From: Balaenoptera acutorostrata
Taxonomy: Eukaryota > Chordata > Mammalia > Artiodactyla > Balaenopteridae
Direction of reading: 5' to 3'
Assembly (NCBI RefSeq): GCF_949987535.1
Contig: NC_080067.1
Span: forward strand, 77,401,985-77,465,984
Length of the DNA stretch: 64,000 bases
The translations under genes and the position numbers were made by a program. The notes beneath the pieces are model-generated. The model did not search any database and was not told where the DNA came from. It saw only the letters and a program-made list of their open reading frames with translations. Positions 21,661 through 32,999 of this stretch are shown piece by piece (the first letter of the stretch is position 1; every line of letters begins with the position of its first letter).

Positions 21661-22900
21661 GTAGTTCCTGTACTTTTTCATTTTACTTAGCTTTCTCTAT
21701 CTCTATGAATTTAGGAGAAACTGTTATCTACTGTGGTCTTGAAGGGCTCTTTTTATGTGGGAGCATCCCTATGTAGATGGTGTGAGTCCAATATTTTTGG
21801 TGCAAGGGCTGTTTTCGGTATGGATGCCAGCTAGATCTTTCCTCAGAGTGTGTTGGCCATTATCCCCTTAATAGGGGGTGTGATTAGTGTTGTGGTGACC
21901 AGAGCCTGTACTGGATGTTGGGCAGGGCCTCCTCTGTGCTTTGTGGCTGTCATAGCGCTGTCAGGAGTGGGGTCTGCTCCCCAGTTGTTGGAGTAGAAGC
22001 CTTGAGGGTCAGGTTTCATAAGGCTCCATTGCCCTTGAGTGCATGCTCTGTCCCAAAGGAGGTGATCACTGAAGCAAGTGAGGCTTGTGTGGTCACAGAG
22101 AACCTAGACGCTTGCACAGGTGGCGCATGTGGTTCTGCCCAGAAGCAGCCCAAAGTCATGTCCGTTTCTCTGTTGTGTTTGTCCCAAACCTAGTGTTAGG
22201 CTGTGGTGTGTGTGGGTCAGTGCTGGGTGCCAGGGCACTGTGGCTACAGGAATTGAAGTGGTTGTGCTACTGCCTGGGACCGGGGTTGCCTCTTTGGCAG
22301 GCTTCTCCCAGGACTTGTGAGCCCCAGATCTGGCTCCAAGCTGAGGTGTGGGGTGGGCAGAGCTGGAGTGCTCTGAACCACTGTGTACTCCTCCCCAAGG
22401 TGGCACCACCTGGTGTTTGCTCTGACAAAGTCAGATGTGGCCTGACCCGCCTCCACTGTGTGCACGCCAGCAAAGTCTGCCCAGAGGACCTGCCCTGCCG
22501 TGCATGTGCTGACAGTGGGCTCTGAGGTTCAGACTGGACCACACTACTCGAGGGCAGAGTCCAGGACCCTCCAGCCCCTCTATCTGTCCCAGTGGACCTC
22601 CCAGCAGATGAAGGGGCTCCCCAGGGCAAGGGCCTGCCCCTGTGGACCTTCTCTCTTTTATAGATCCCTCCCAGGGGCGCTCACTCCACCCTGTTTTTTT
22701 GTTTTTGTTTTTGTTTTTTTGGTCCTACCTGGTTATGTAGACATCTTTCTTGCAGCTTTGTTTGTATAAGAGTTCTTCTGCCAGTTTCCAGTTTGTTTTC
22801 TCTGAGAATTGTTCCACAGGTACATTTTTTTGGATGTGTTTGTGGGGGGAAATGAGCTCCACTTCATCCTACTCTACCATCTTGATCCCTCCTCCCAACA
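21661..22900 (-). other. LINE-1 C 5' UTR
   Basis: Moderately GC-rich sequence between the ORF1 relic and the element's 5' end, which carries 'ctaccatcttgatccctcc' on plus (reversed, the typical aagatggtagag start). The overlapping open frames at 21915-22629 on both strands are chance frames in this UTR. Confidence 0.7.
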
Positions 22901-22909
22901 TGGATTTTA

Positions 22910-25163
22910 AATGTTTATTTCCAGCTAGGCCTTGAAGTACAGACTCTGGTCCAACTCCTTTGTTACAAAGGATGCAGGTAAGGTTAGAGATGGGATGTAA
23001 GGTGCTCAGGGTCACCGGCAAGTCGGTGGCTGTAGCAGGGCAAGACTGAGAACCCTAGCAGCCCAAGGCCCACCCAGACCCTGGATAGAAAAAAGTCCTT
23101 AGCTCACACTTATCCACAGAGCTCAGGGAATTACCTCATTCCCAGAAAATGGTAGCTCCCTGTATCTATCATAGTAATAGCCACCATGTGTTGGAACTCT
23201 GGTCCATGAGTTGGGACCAGAGACTATGATACTTATGTTATTTCACTTAGTCCTCACAATGGCCAGCAGGTGGGTATAACTGGGAGACTCAGAGAGGTCA
23301 AGTATGTTCCTCAAGGCCACACAGCCATGCTGTCTCTCACCAGGGGTTGGGGTTCTTGTCGCATACTCCAGGACGCATCCCTCACCCCTAGTCCAGGTCC
23401 TAGGGTACCCCTCTATATGCACCCATAGCCCCCTCTCAGAGCACCCATGGTAGTGAAACTACCTCACTCTGTGAGAACTTCTGCTGGAGTAGGGATTGGC
23501 TCACACTCTTCACCACTGTGACCCCAGAATCTAACCCACAGCAGGGGCTTGGTAAATATCTATGACACACACAGATGAACAGTGTCACAGCTGGTTTATC
23601 AGCTTGGGTCTCCCTCCTCCAAAGCCCGTGCTCTCTGCACAGAATTATTCCTCTGTCCTTTTCCCTACAGTACGCAGGAGGTAACCCCAGTAGAGGCTCA
23701 CAACTTTAACATCAGCCCTGGCAACAGCAGATGCTCCCTTGTGTTTGGTGGGGTTCCTGACCTTTGGAGAGCACCCTACCTGTCACGTTGGCCAAGGTCT
23801 TGCTCTTCCTGCCAAGTGGAATCCCTACAGCCTGTCTGTGTGCCCTGGGCCACACACAGATCTTGGAAAGTGCAGAGGCAGGTAGGATCCAAGTCTGGAG
23901 GGAAGGGACAGCAGATAAGGCCTTGCTCCCTACAAACATCAAATGACCTTTCCTTGTATTGCCAATTGGACTGGCCTGGCACCTTGGAGTATGCTGGCTG
24001 TAAGAGCAGGACAGTGTCACCAGGGAGCCTGGGCCTGAACTCCTGCTCAAAGAAGGGGGCCAGGAAACCCAGAAGAGGGTACAGCTGAAGCAGGAAATGC
24101 CCACAGCTGAAGGACTTTGAGAGAAAGAGCAAAGAGTAGTTCAGAGGAAAGCCGAGGAGGAAGATGCAGGAGGAGGCCTGTGGGCAGCTGGGCTGCAGGG
24201 CCAGGGCTTCCAGAGCGGACACTGGTGTGCTACCCAGACTCCCCCTGGAGCAGCCTGTGTCATGACTGGACAGGAGAGGGTTGATGGCCCTGTTGCCAGG
24301 CTCCATCCAGGGCTCCTCTGCAAGGCTGCCCCAGCTCCGGAGTTCTGTATGAGACTGGTTGAGGCCTTCGTCATGACTGCCTCACAGCTCAGCTTCTCCC
24401 TGCCCAGTCCTGCTCCCCTCCCCTCCCACAGAACCCTCCCCAGGAAGCCTCCTGCACATAAGTCACCTCAGAGCCTGCTTCCTGGGGGGGCAGCATAAGC
24501 CCTGTAAGGAGAGGTGGGGGGTGGTGTGAGATCATAGCACACAGTGGTTTGGACACAGGGTGAGATGGTGGGAGCCCCAGCTGGGAAGTTTCAAAGCATG
24601 TGGGGTGGTGGTAGGGGATCCTGGGGACCCCTGGGGAAGGAGGCTGGGCCAGGGAAGGCAGGCGGGAGAGGAGAGGCCACAGGGCTCCCAGGGAGATGCT
24701 GCAGGGGAGGAGGGTTGTCATGGCTTCCTAGATTAGAGATAAGGTTAGTTTCCCTGAAAGGTGGGACAGGATGAGATGGACCCAAGTTTACACTGAAGCT
24801 GCCTGTGACTGCGAACAAGGACTTACATTTTTCAAAGCATGTGTTCACTTAGCCTTGCAAGATTATCGACATCCCTGCCACTTTATGGCTCAGATTGTTG
24901 CTAACAAAAGAGAATTACTTACATCTCTGACAGCGCGCCTTCAAGCACAGCAACTCTACACACATCTAGCAGGAGCTCTTAGCCCAGCTTCGTGCTTCGG
25001 GTAAAAGCATTCTGTGCTTTTGGGAAGTGCCAGGCCCAGGTTGGATGAGGGTTAGAGCGTTACAGCTTCCTGGCTGCCTGGGATGTGACAGAGGAGGCCT
25101 TCCTGAGAGAGACATAATGGGGAAACACTGGGTTCTACCTGGGGCAGCTTGGATGTGGTTCTT
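22910..25163. other. Unassigned sequence with one MIR
   Basis: Several overlapping frames at 23582-24848 have no recognisable protein signature and no splice context I can support. A MIR is at 23158-23400. Confidence 0.3.
23158..23400 (+). mobile_element. MIR SINE
   Basis: Ordered MIR landmarks: 'cttatgttatttcacttagtcctcacaatggc' region, 'actcagagaggtcaagta', and 'aaggccacacagccatgc'. Confidence 0.6.
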
Positions 25164-25637
25164 TCCTTTTGTTGATGTGGTCTATCATATTGATTGCTTT
25201 GAACATATTGAACCATCCTTGCAGCCCTGGAATGAATCCAACTAGATCATGGTGTATGATCCTTTCTGTGTATTGTTGGCTTCAGTTTGCTCATATTTTG
25301 TTGAGGATTTTTGCATCTATATTCATCAAAGATATTGGCCTATAATTTTGTTTTTTTGTAGTGTCTCGGTCTGGTTTTGTATCAGGGCAATAGTATCTTC
25401 ATAGAATAACTTTGGGAATGTTCCCTCTTCCTCAGTCTTTTGGAAGAGTTTGAGAAGGATCAGTATAAGTTCTTTGTATGTTTGGTAGAATTCCCCGGTG
25501 AAGCCATCTGGTCCTGGACTTCTGTTTGCAGGGAGCTTGGTTTTTGTTTTTGTTTTTTGTTTTTTGAATTACAGATTCGATTTCACTTCTAGTGATCAGT
25601 CTGTTCATGTTATCTTTCTTCTTGACTCAGTTTTGGC
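25164..25637 (-). mobile_element. LINE-1 'F': internal reverse transcriptase fragment without either end
   Basis: 474 bases of antisense ORF2 reverse transcriptase, equivalent to about 11990-12450 in LINE-1 C (gttgatgtggtctatcatat on plus, then 'gaagccatctggtcctggac' and 'tgactcagttttgg'). There is no 3' UTR, no tail and no flanking duplication that I can see. It ends abruptly on both sides. Confidence 0.88.
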
Positions 25638-27422
25638 ACCCAGAGGGACTCCACACCAGGGCCAGAAACACCCCAGGCTCTGCCTGTGTTGCATGGTCCT
25701 GCTCAGGCCTCTGTACAGGGAGCGGGGCTCAGAGGATTTGCCCCAGTCCTCCCATCAGGGGAGGGGGGCTGGAGATAGCAGCTGGCCTCTAAGGCTCTGA
25801 GAATGTGGGGTGCTTGCGAGGCTGCAGGGTCTGCATGGAGCAGACAGGTCTCCCTCAGAATGCAGGTACACCTGGAGACACCCAGGGAGCTGAGCCAGCC
25901 CCAGTTAAAGAAGCCTTCACGCCAGAAGCGTTTTTGATCTTTACAAGCACCTTAGGGAGTGACTGGTCAGTCCGCTCATTGTGTCCTGCAGGGCATCTCT
26001 ACTGGCTGGAGGACTCAAGGCTCAGGCCTCCCCAGGGTGAGACCCATGGTGGTGTGGGTCCATCTATCAAGCAGCTGTGCCTGGGAGGCACTCGGGCTGG
26101 TCACATAAGCTGAAAGCTCAGACAAGATTTTTGGTTCTCTCTCGATTTTAAATACTACTCCCAGCCCCGCAGTTTGTCTGTGTTCCTCACTTTGCCTATC
26201 CTGTTTGAGGGGAAGGGAGTGTGCTAACAGTACCTTGTGAGTGAGTTTCCATTTGAATCGGCATAAATTCCAAGTTGGTGACTGGTGAGTGAAGGTCTGA
26301 AGGTTCTGCATTTGATTTCAGCTCCCTGCCATGTGCACCCCAATGGATGCAGAAAATCATGTTACTTCCAACAGAGCCAGGGCGTGGGGCTGCTTGGAGA
26401 TCTAGGCCAGTCCACTTATCCCCTGGTTTTCACAGATGAAGAAACTGATCCCAGAGAAGGGAGAGGGTTTACCCAAGGACCCCCAACCTCCTGGGCACAC
26501 CCAGGCCTCTGCAGAGTGGCGTGGCTAACAAAAAATCAGACGGCCTACAGGCGAGTGTCTGGTCATCCAGTGAGTTTAGGGATGACATTTAATGTGCCCC
26601 AAATGGCTCATTTATTATTTTAAAACAGTGTTTTCAGTAGTAACTCTAAGAATTCCCTTGCACCTGTGTATTATTTCTCAGCCTACCAAGCCCTTATGCA
26701 ACTCTTTGCTTCCAACAACACTGCTTTGAAGGAGTTCTCATTACTTGTGTCTAGAAATGAGGAAAGAGGTGATCTTGCTTGTCCAAGATTGCCCAGGTAG
26801 TGAGGGCAGAAGGTGGACTCAAAGCCAGGCCTGTCTCAGGTGAGAGTTTCTCTCTATGGTACCACCTTGCTTGCTCAGAAATCTCTGCTCGCCCTGCCAA
26901 ACTCCATGTTCAGCCCAACCTTGGGGCTCCACGCTGAGATCAGGTCTTAGGATAGGTAGAGGTTTGGCCTTTGGTTAAAACATGTGCCAAGTCACGGCTG
27001 CACTTGCCCCCTTAGCCCATGAGCCCCCGGGGTATCCTAAGTTGGGCCCACTGAACCAGCACGTCACTCCTTAGCTTGATGAGATGTTGTGGAAAGGGGG
27101 ATACTGTAGTTTGGTTTTGACACATATACAAGAATAAATCTCTTCAACGAGGCCGCAAGCCTTCCAAAGGCCATTGTCATTTGTGTACACACAAAAGATG
27201 ACGGTATCAGATATGAAAGCAGTCTAGAGATGCTATTATTAGGTCCTTTTTATTTGGAGAACAAGGGCATCCATAGGGAAAGTTGAAAACCTAGAGCCTA
27301 TTTAACCAAGATTGTTTTCTTATGGATGATGGTAACCATGGCCAACTGTGAGCTGTAAAGTGGCTAGGATGATGCTTACCTGTAATCGGAGGGAAAGCGG
27401 GTGGCTAGAATTTTATAGCCTT
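25638..27422. other. Unassigned sequence with one MIR-like patch
   Basis: Mostly single-copy-looking. MIR-like at 26690-26870; nothing else recognised. Confidence 0.3.
26690..26870 (+). mobile_element. MIR-like SINE, eroded
   Basis: 'aaatgaggaaagaggtgatc', 'ccaagattgcccaggtagtg' and 'tggactcaaagccaggcc' follow MIR order. Confidence 0.45.
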
Positions 27423-27436
27423 TATTGTTTATCTTT

Positions 27437-27786
27437 TTTTTTTATATAAATTTATTTATTTATTTTTGGCTGCGTTGGGTCTTCGTTGCTGTGTGCGGGC
27501 TTTCTCTAGTTGTGAGTGGGGGCTACTCTTCGTTGCGGTGCGCAGGCTTCTCATTGCGGCGGCTTCTCTTGTTGCGGAGCACGGGCTCTAGGCGCGCGGG
27601 CTTCAGTAGTTGTGGCACGTGGGCTCAGTAGTTGTGGCTCGTGGGCTCTAGAGCACAGGCTCAGTAGTTGTGGTGCATGGGCTTAGTTGCTCCGCGGGAT
27701 GTGGGATCTTCCCGGACCAGGGCTCGAACCTGTGTCCCCTGCATTGGCAAGCAGATTCTCAACCACTGTGCCACCAGGGAAGTCCC
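27437..27786 (-). mobile_element. CHR-type SINE, longer variant with internal duplications
   Basis: Reversed CHR SINE with exact 14-bp duplication tattgtttatcttt at 27423-27436 and 27787-27800. The body carries repeated 'ggctcagtagttgtgg' modules (about 27600-27690), three to four in tandem with variants, against one in the copies at 7.4 and 21.3 kb. Confidence 0.93.
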
Positions 27787-27800
27787 TATTGTTTATCTTT

Positions 27801-28479
27801 AAAAGTAGTTTTCACTATGGAAAATATAGAAGTAAATACAGATGAAAATTAAAAAGCACTTAATCCTACTACGCAGAAAGGTTCTCTTTTTGGACTTCTG
27901 TTCAATTCATACTACAGGCGTATGTTCCACTCACACAGCACAATTAATTATGTTTGCGTTGCATTGATTATAACAGGATCCCAATCAGGAACCAGCCTTC
28001 CAGGATTTGTCAAAAAGTTGTGGAAAAGCACAGGAGCACATGATGGCTTTGTTAGTCTGGCTGGGTTTCCTGTTGAGTTATTTTGCTGTTCACCATGGAG
28101 TTGTAAGGTCAAGGTTACTTGTGACAGAGAAGGGGGAAACTCCTGAGTAGGTGATCTCAAAGGTAAACAAGATTCTGTTTGGCTTTTGCCCATTTTGATC
28201 AATCAGTTTATTGCTTTTTCCTTGTAATGACAAAATACATTCATAGCTATAGAAACACTGTAACTACTGAAATTATTGCAGGAAAAATACCTTTGCTATT
28301 ATGAGTCTAAAATGCTCCAGTGTTTCACTAACTTTTTTCCCCATTAAAATAATTGTTTTTTTTTAATGTGGTGTTTGAAACACATGATTTGTTTTAGGAG
28401 TTGAACTAATGAAATACAGCAGAACAGGCAGGCTCTCTGTCTCTTTATATATTTACATACACATATACGTAATTTAAAA
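27801..28479. other. Unassigned AT-rich sequence
   Basis: No repeat or gene recognised. Confidence 0.3.
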
Positions 28480-28745
28480 AATAAAATTAGGATCATACTA
28501 TGCATATAATTTTGTATTTTGCATTTGTTACTTAATAGCATATTATAAGCATTTTCCAAGGCGTTTTTCAAAAATATGATTTTTAATGCCTAAAGTATTC
28601 CATTATATGTCTGTAACACACATTATTTATCCACTCCCCTATTCAGCATTTTCAGTTGCTCCCAATTTTTTTCTATTATAAAAAAGGCTGTGATAAACAG
28701 TGACTCTCTGTCCACATCTCTTATTACAATAAATTTTAGAATCTG
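28480..28745 (-). mobile_element. Old LINE-1 fragment (ORF2 C-terminal end), eroded
   Basis: Plus-strand 'aaagtattccattatatgtc', 'tatttatccactcccctatt' and 'ctattataaaaaaggctgtg' follow the reversed order of an old LINE-1 ORF2 end. No frame survives. Confidence 0.5.
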
Positions 28746-28847
28746 AATTACCTTAATGAGGTTTTCACAAGTATCAGTGATAGTGTGTCACTATCACACG
28801 TAATACAATGCTTGGCACACAGCAGACATTCAATAATTGGTAGCAAT

Positions 28848-29215
28848 TGGACTTCCCTGGTGGCACAGTGGTTAAGAATCCGCCTGCCAGTGCAGGGGAC
28901 ACGGGTTCAATCCCTGGTCTGGGAAGCTCCCACATGCCACAGAGCAACTAAGCCTGTGCGCCACAACTACTGAGCCTGTGCTCTAGAGCCCGTGAGCCAC
29001 AACTACTGAAGCCTGTGCACCCGGAGCCCATGCTCCGCAACAAGAGAAGCCACCACAATGAGAAGCCCGCGCACGGCAACAAACAGTAGCCCCTCACTCA
29101 CTGCAACTAGAGAAAGCCTGCACGCAGCAACAAAGACCCAACACAGCCAATAAATAAATAAATAAGTAAATAAATAAATGAAATTGCCGTCTCTCAAAAA
29201 CCACTAAAAAATAAT
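28848..29215 (+). mobile_element. CHR-type tRNA-Glu SINE with 16-bp target duplication
   Basis: Head ggacttccctggtggcacag, B box GGTTCAATCCC, CHR body with repeated 'ccacaactactgagcctgtg' modules, and an A/T-rich tail of AAATA/AAAT units. Exact duplication aataattggtagcaat at 28832-28847 and 29216-29231. This is the only plus-strand CHR SINE in the window. Confidence 0.95.
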
Positions 29216-29231
29216 AATAATTGGTAGCAAT

Positions 29232-29605
29232 AAATAGGAAATCAAGTCCCTAAGAGGACAGACCCGTTCTGTCAGAACTGAGAGTTAGGAGAGACATGTG
29301 CTCCGTTTCATCAGGGGATGATGTAGGCGGACAGTTAGGGGTAAGCAGATGAGAAGGGATGGGGTGGTGGGTTTTGCTCCCAGAATTAGACTGGCTTGTC
29401 AATACCTGAAATGAAATGATTCTCCATTTTGAGCCCAATATAACCTTCTCAGACGTAGTCCCCCTTAGGCCCCAGAGACCCACTGTGGGCACACTTATTA
29501 GCTTAATCACGTGGGAAGGGAGACTCTGAATGACATCGATCACACTCTTGATTCAGATCCTTCAGGTAGCGGGAAACTATGATCAGAGAGCAAAGAGCAT
29601 AAATC
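29232..29605. other. Short unassigned stretch between SINE and XXYLT1 3' end
   Basis: No repeat or gene recognised. Confidence 0.3.
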
Positions 29606-30784
29606 ATTGTGTTCTCAAAGATTATTTATTAGCTATTCTCACTCATGGTGGAAAAAAATAAATGAAATTGAAATAAAATAAGATGAAAATCCAACAACAC
29701 TTCTTCCCCAAGGACCTCAGGTAGATTATACAAAATGGACCAATAGAGGCTTCATGTTTGTAGCTCACTTACAGGAGAACTCATTAAAGCAGAAATCAAG
29801 TAATGACAGCCTAATTTCTTGTAAGGTATAGGGTCTGACCTGGTGCAATAAAGTCACAAGGATGAGTCTTCCAAATAAAGAGACTAGAATGCTTGTAAGT
29901 CTAAGAGCGACAGCCCTTCCAAGCTGCACGGTTACACTCGGGCACTGCTGGGCTCCTCTTTGGAATGAGTCTTCCCAATCCAGACAATTCCATCACCTGT
30001 CCTTGCGGGTGGCCAATCTCTTCTTTGATGGCAGATTTGATTTCAGAGCAGAGTCTGGTCACCTGGAGCTGGATCAGATGAATAAGGGATAATGAGGTTC
30101 TGTGATACAGTTGGGAGGTAAATGCTGTGAAGGTTAAAATAATGAGGCCAGTTTTCTTATGTGGGCCACAGGTGCTGCTGAAGGCCCTCCCCAAAGAGAT
30201 GGGATCTTTACATCTCCACCAGGCGCCACGAGCATCGTGAGACTAACCACACAGCCTCCTAGGACGCGCGTGTGGAAGGCTAGCATTCCTTTGGATGCTT
30301 AAACTCTGGGCTGGTTGTTAAAACCCTGGCTCACGCATTTAGAGCTCACTGGGAGCTACAGCAGTACTGTTTGTTCTGTCTCGCCTGTCGATTTAAAATA
30401 AGTTTATATTTGGTCTAAGAAAGCCCAGTTCTTAAAAGGATTTCCATTCTTTGGGGGCTGAAGGCAAGGGGCACCGTTTTGTTTTTCTTCCTTCTTTTCA
30501 AATGCTCGCTTCCTAGCCCACCGGAAGAGGTCTATGTGTTTGTCCTTAATGACGCCTGGCCCCTGGAGGCAAAGGGTCCAGAGCACCAGTGGGGGCAAAG
30601 GATCCAGTCATCATTGGAATGGCTTCAGGACAGCAACGCGTGCTGGGAGAGCTGCAGCACCTGATCACAAGGACGTCCCTGCAGTGTCTCTCTAGGAGTT
30701 CAGACACTGCCCCGGGCCTGTCCGAGAAGCGCCCCTCTCCTTCCCCAGATCCCGAGCCCGAGGGCATGGTGGGCGAGGAGGCGC
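29606..30784 (-). other. XXYLT1: Probable XXYLT1 3' UTR
   Basis: The sequence directly downstream of the XXYLT1 stop codon has no recognisable repeat until the CHR SINE at 28848-29215. It is mostly low-complexity-free, unique-looking DNA. I set the far end about 20 bases past the first canonical AATAAA on the minus strand. The end is inferred; cleavage could occur elsewhere. Confidence 0.5.
29625..29630 (-). promoter_or_regulatory. Candidate polyadenylation signal for XXYLT1
   Basis: TTTATT on the plus strand reads AATAAA on the minus strand, about 1.16 kb downstream of the XXYLT1 stop. It is the first canonical hexamer I noticed past the stop. Downstream bases are not strongly GU-rich. Confidence 0.45.
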
Positions 30785-31181
30785 CTAGGCCTCTGGGATA
30801 GGGGTGTTGCAGTTCCCGTGGTAGATCTTGACGTGGCCCTCACACCGGAAATAGGCATCGAAGACGTCGCTGTAGCCATGGTCCCTCCACCAGGTGCAAA
30901 GCTGCCGGTTCCAGGTACAGTCCAGCACGTGGAAGAGCTCGGGGTGCTCCATGCCGATCATGGTGAAGAAGTCCTGGTCCCCGAGGTGACCCCGGAAGTG
31001 GTACTTGTCGGCCAGCTGCTGCACGTGTGCCGGCTCCAGCAGGCGGCCGTACAGTGGGGACTGGCGCATGGCCTCCAGGTTGAGCAGCACCACCCCGCTG
31101 TTGAAGCCGGGGAGCCCCTCAGGGGGAGGGCCCCCGACCCGGGTCTTGGGGTTCTCATGACGGAACTGCCAGAATGTGTGC
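30785..31181 (-). CDS. XXYLT1: XXYLT1 terminal coding exon (xyloside xylosyltransferase 1, C-terminal part)
   Basis: This exon encodes the last 131 residues of XXYLT1, an ER-membrane type II GT8 glycosyltransferase that adds the second, alpha-1,3-linked xylose to the xylose-glucose O-glycan on EGF repeats of Notch-type proteins. Recognised from memory of the mammalian protein. Visible landmarks in order are HTFWQFRHEN, GLPGFNSGV (GT8 acceptor/donor-site loop), HLGDQDFF, the Cys-rich DCTWNRQLCTWW, FRCEG, and the ending KIYHGNCNTPIPEA with a TAG stop. In GT8 enzymes the His of HGN is thought to complete the metal site with a DxD that lies in an upstream exon and is not seen in this window. The exon begins after a pyrimidine-rich AG acceptor; its first base completes an Arg codon. 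The frame is unbroken across the exon, which argues against a retrocopy, as does the splice acceptor. It is probably about one third of a roughly 390-residue protein. Confidence 0.95.
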
Positions 31182-31200
31182 CTGGGAAGGGGAAAGAGAA
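31182..31200 (-). promoter_or_regulatory. Splice acceptor of the XXYLT1 last exon
   Basis: Read on the minus strand, the bases just upstream of the exon are ctctttccccttcccag, a pyrimidine tract followed by AG. The coding frame homologous to XXYLT1 starts directly after this AG. Confidence 0.9.
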
Positions 31201-31234
31201 CAGATTTAGCCTGATGTGTGTGTGCGGGGGGGGG

Positions 31235-31415
31235 GAACAGTCTGCCAGTCCTGTTCCCCGGGTCCTCACAACCACCCAGGAGGGAGGTTCCATTTTCACT
31301 CGTTTTACAGCTACGAGAACTGAGACATTCTGAGGTTCAGAATCTGTGTCACACCGCCAGCAAGAGGCAGAGCCGGTCTGAGTCTCCCAAGTCCAAGCCT
31401 CACGTTCTTCCCACC
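31235..31415 (+). mobile_element. MIR SINE in the XXYLT1 intron
   Basis: 'ggtcctcacaaccacccagg', 'cgttttacagctacgagaac', 'cagcaagaggcagagccggt' follow MIR order, close to the splice acceptor. Confidence 0.6.
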
Positions 31416-31449
31416 ACCCTCAGGATGACATCATCATCTCCATCAATCA

Positions 31450-31640
31450 CATCTGTACAGACTTCGTGAGCACCAGGCACTGCATCCTACGAGACGGGTG
31501 TTCTCAGAGGCAACACGTCACCTCACACCTGAGGACACTGCACAGAGAGGTTCAGAGACGTCCCCAAAGTCACACAATCAGCAAAGAGCACAAGCGGGGA
31601 CTCAACCCAGGCATCCGGCTCCAGCGTCCATTTCTGAGGT
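31450..31640 (+). mobile_element. MIR SINE, second copy
   Basis: 'gtgagcaccaggcactgcat', 'acctgaggacactgcacaga', 'caaagtcacacaatcagcaa' and 'ggactcaacccaggcatccg' in order. Confidence 0.6.
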
Positions 31641-32999
31641 TAGTAACAATCTAGGTGGAACTTTCCACCCCCTTGTCTTTGTCTGTGATCTTGAAAAGGA
31701 GAGGAGAGAGAAAAGTTGGGAAACAATTCTGAATGGTGATCAGGTAAAGACATAGGGAGCTAAACACAGGCTGAATCAAAATCATTTTTTGCTTCAGAAC
31801 AAGTCTCATTCATTAAAACCCCATGCCTAGCATTTCTGAAACAGCTCAGGTCCACCCATGGGTCAAGTGAAAGTGGCTATGGGACAGACAAGTAGAATTA
31901 CAGCAATTTTAGAGAGCAGGTCCGCTCAATTTCCATTTCTCTCTCTCTAGGCAGATTTAGAAATCTGCTCTAAGTCCACTGGATGTTAGAGCCAAGGGCC
32001 CCCTCCTAGGTCCTTTATCCACATGTTTCCATCTGGAGACAGGAAGTCAGATTCAGAAACCTCCCCGTGGGTGACAAGGTTAGAGCATGAGCCACTCTGT
32101 TCTCTAGCCTCTTTAACAGCAAGTTCCTGCACAGAATGGGCACAGGAAGGGGCAGAGAGAGACCCAGCCTCCATACCTGCAGAGATGCCGTCACAGCAGA
32201 GGGGCCTGCGACTTGGAGGAAGGAGGAAAGACGGAGGGCCCTTTGTCGTGGGCCAGGGCAGGAGTGGGCTGGGGCGTGCCCTGCATCAGGCCCCATCCCG
32301 CCTGTTATACCAGCTTCGCCTCTTCCCTAGAGTCCATAGGGTGGGGGATGCAGCATAGCAAAAGCAGCTCTGCCCCCGGCCTGGAAATGCCACCCTGTGG
32401 CCTCCCACAGAGCAGCTTCCCGACCAGCGACAGGGAGGAGCTGTGCAGTGGACGGCGCACGGGAAAGAAAACCAGAGGCCTGACCCGGGGTGGGCCACCC
32501 CGATGCATTTTCCAGTTCAACACATTTCTCCGGGTCTGGGAACAGAGAAAGCTTCCTTGAGGTCTCGCATATCACAAGGGGGCCGAGAGTTTGCTCCTGG
32601 CCAGGGGAAAGCATTCCATTTGGACATTCTTACAAGTGGAATACACAGGTTCATTGTCTGAATTTCACCATAATTGGACTGTGAGTGGAACAGAGCTCTG
32701 GTGCCTACTTGGTGATAACAACCTTGGCAAAAATAAGCTTCCAAAGCAAACAGAGATGCTAGATCTTTCTAGCCACTAAAGCCTGCAGTGATGGGATCAT
32801 AGCGGGGTTAGAATGCAGTTTGACAACTGTTAGTTCATTTTACCATATTTCTTCCAAATGGTTAATTTCAGGAACAGGTTGCAAACCAGCTAAAATTCTA
32901 CCAAATAGACCTGGGCTACCACGGCATGGTAGAGGAGGGACCCTCAGACCAGGCAAGGTTTTTTTTTGTTTTGTTTTGTTTTTTTTTAACTATTCTAGT
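31641..32999. other. Unassigned intronic sequence
   Basis: Overlapping frames at 32015-32779 on both strands lack any recognisable signature. A T/G-rich tract lies at 32957-32988. Confidence 0.3.

Larger units (their letters stand above)
9555..22900 (-). mobile_element. LINE-1 'C': old full-length element split by nested insertions
   Basis: Read right to left: 5' end (ggatcaagatggtagagtag, about 22888), 5' UTR, ORF1 relic (about 21660-20520), long inter-ORF region, ORF2 (13737-9872) and 3' UTR to 9555. A candidate target duplication, tggatttta, lies at 9546-9554 and 22901-22909, which supports one insertion. It is interrupted by LINE-1 D/E (14053-20216) and SINEs at 10497-10617 and 21344-21638. 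Without inserts it is about 6.7 kb, a full-length size. The inter-ORF spacer (about 480 bases) is much longer than in A and E, marking a different, older family. Confidence 0.85.

Noticed and set aside
21915..22629. Several overlapping open frames on both strands
   Set aside because: They fall within the LINE-1 C 5' UTR; the sequence continues the element up to its 5' end near 22888.
28848..29215. Array of short direct repeats resembling a CRISPR
   Set aside because: The repeats are internal modules of a CHR SINE and an AAAT-type tail in a mammalian genome.
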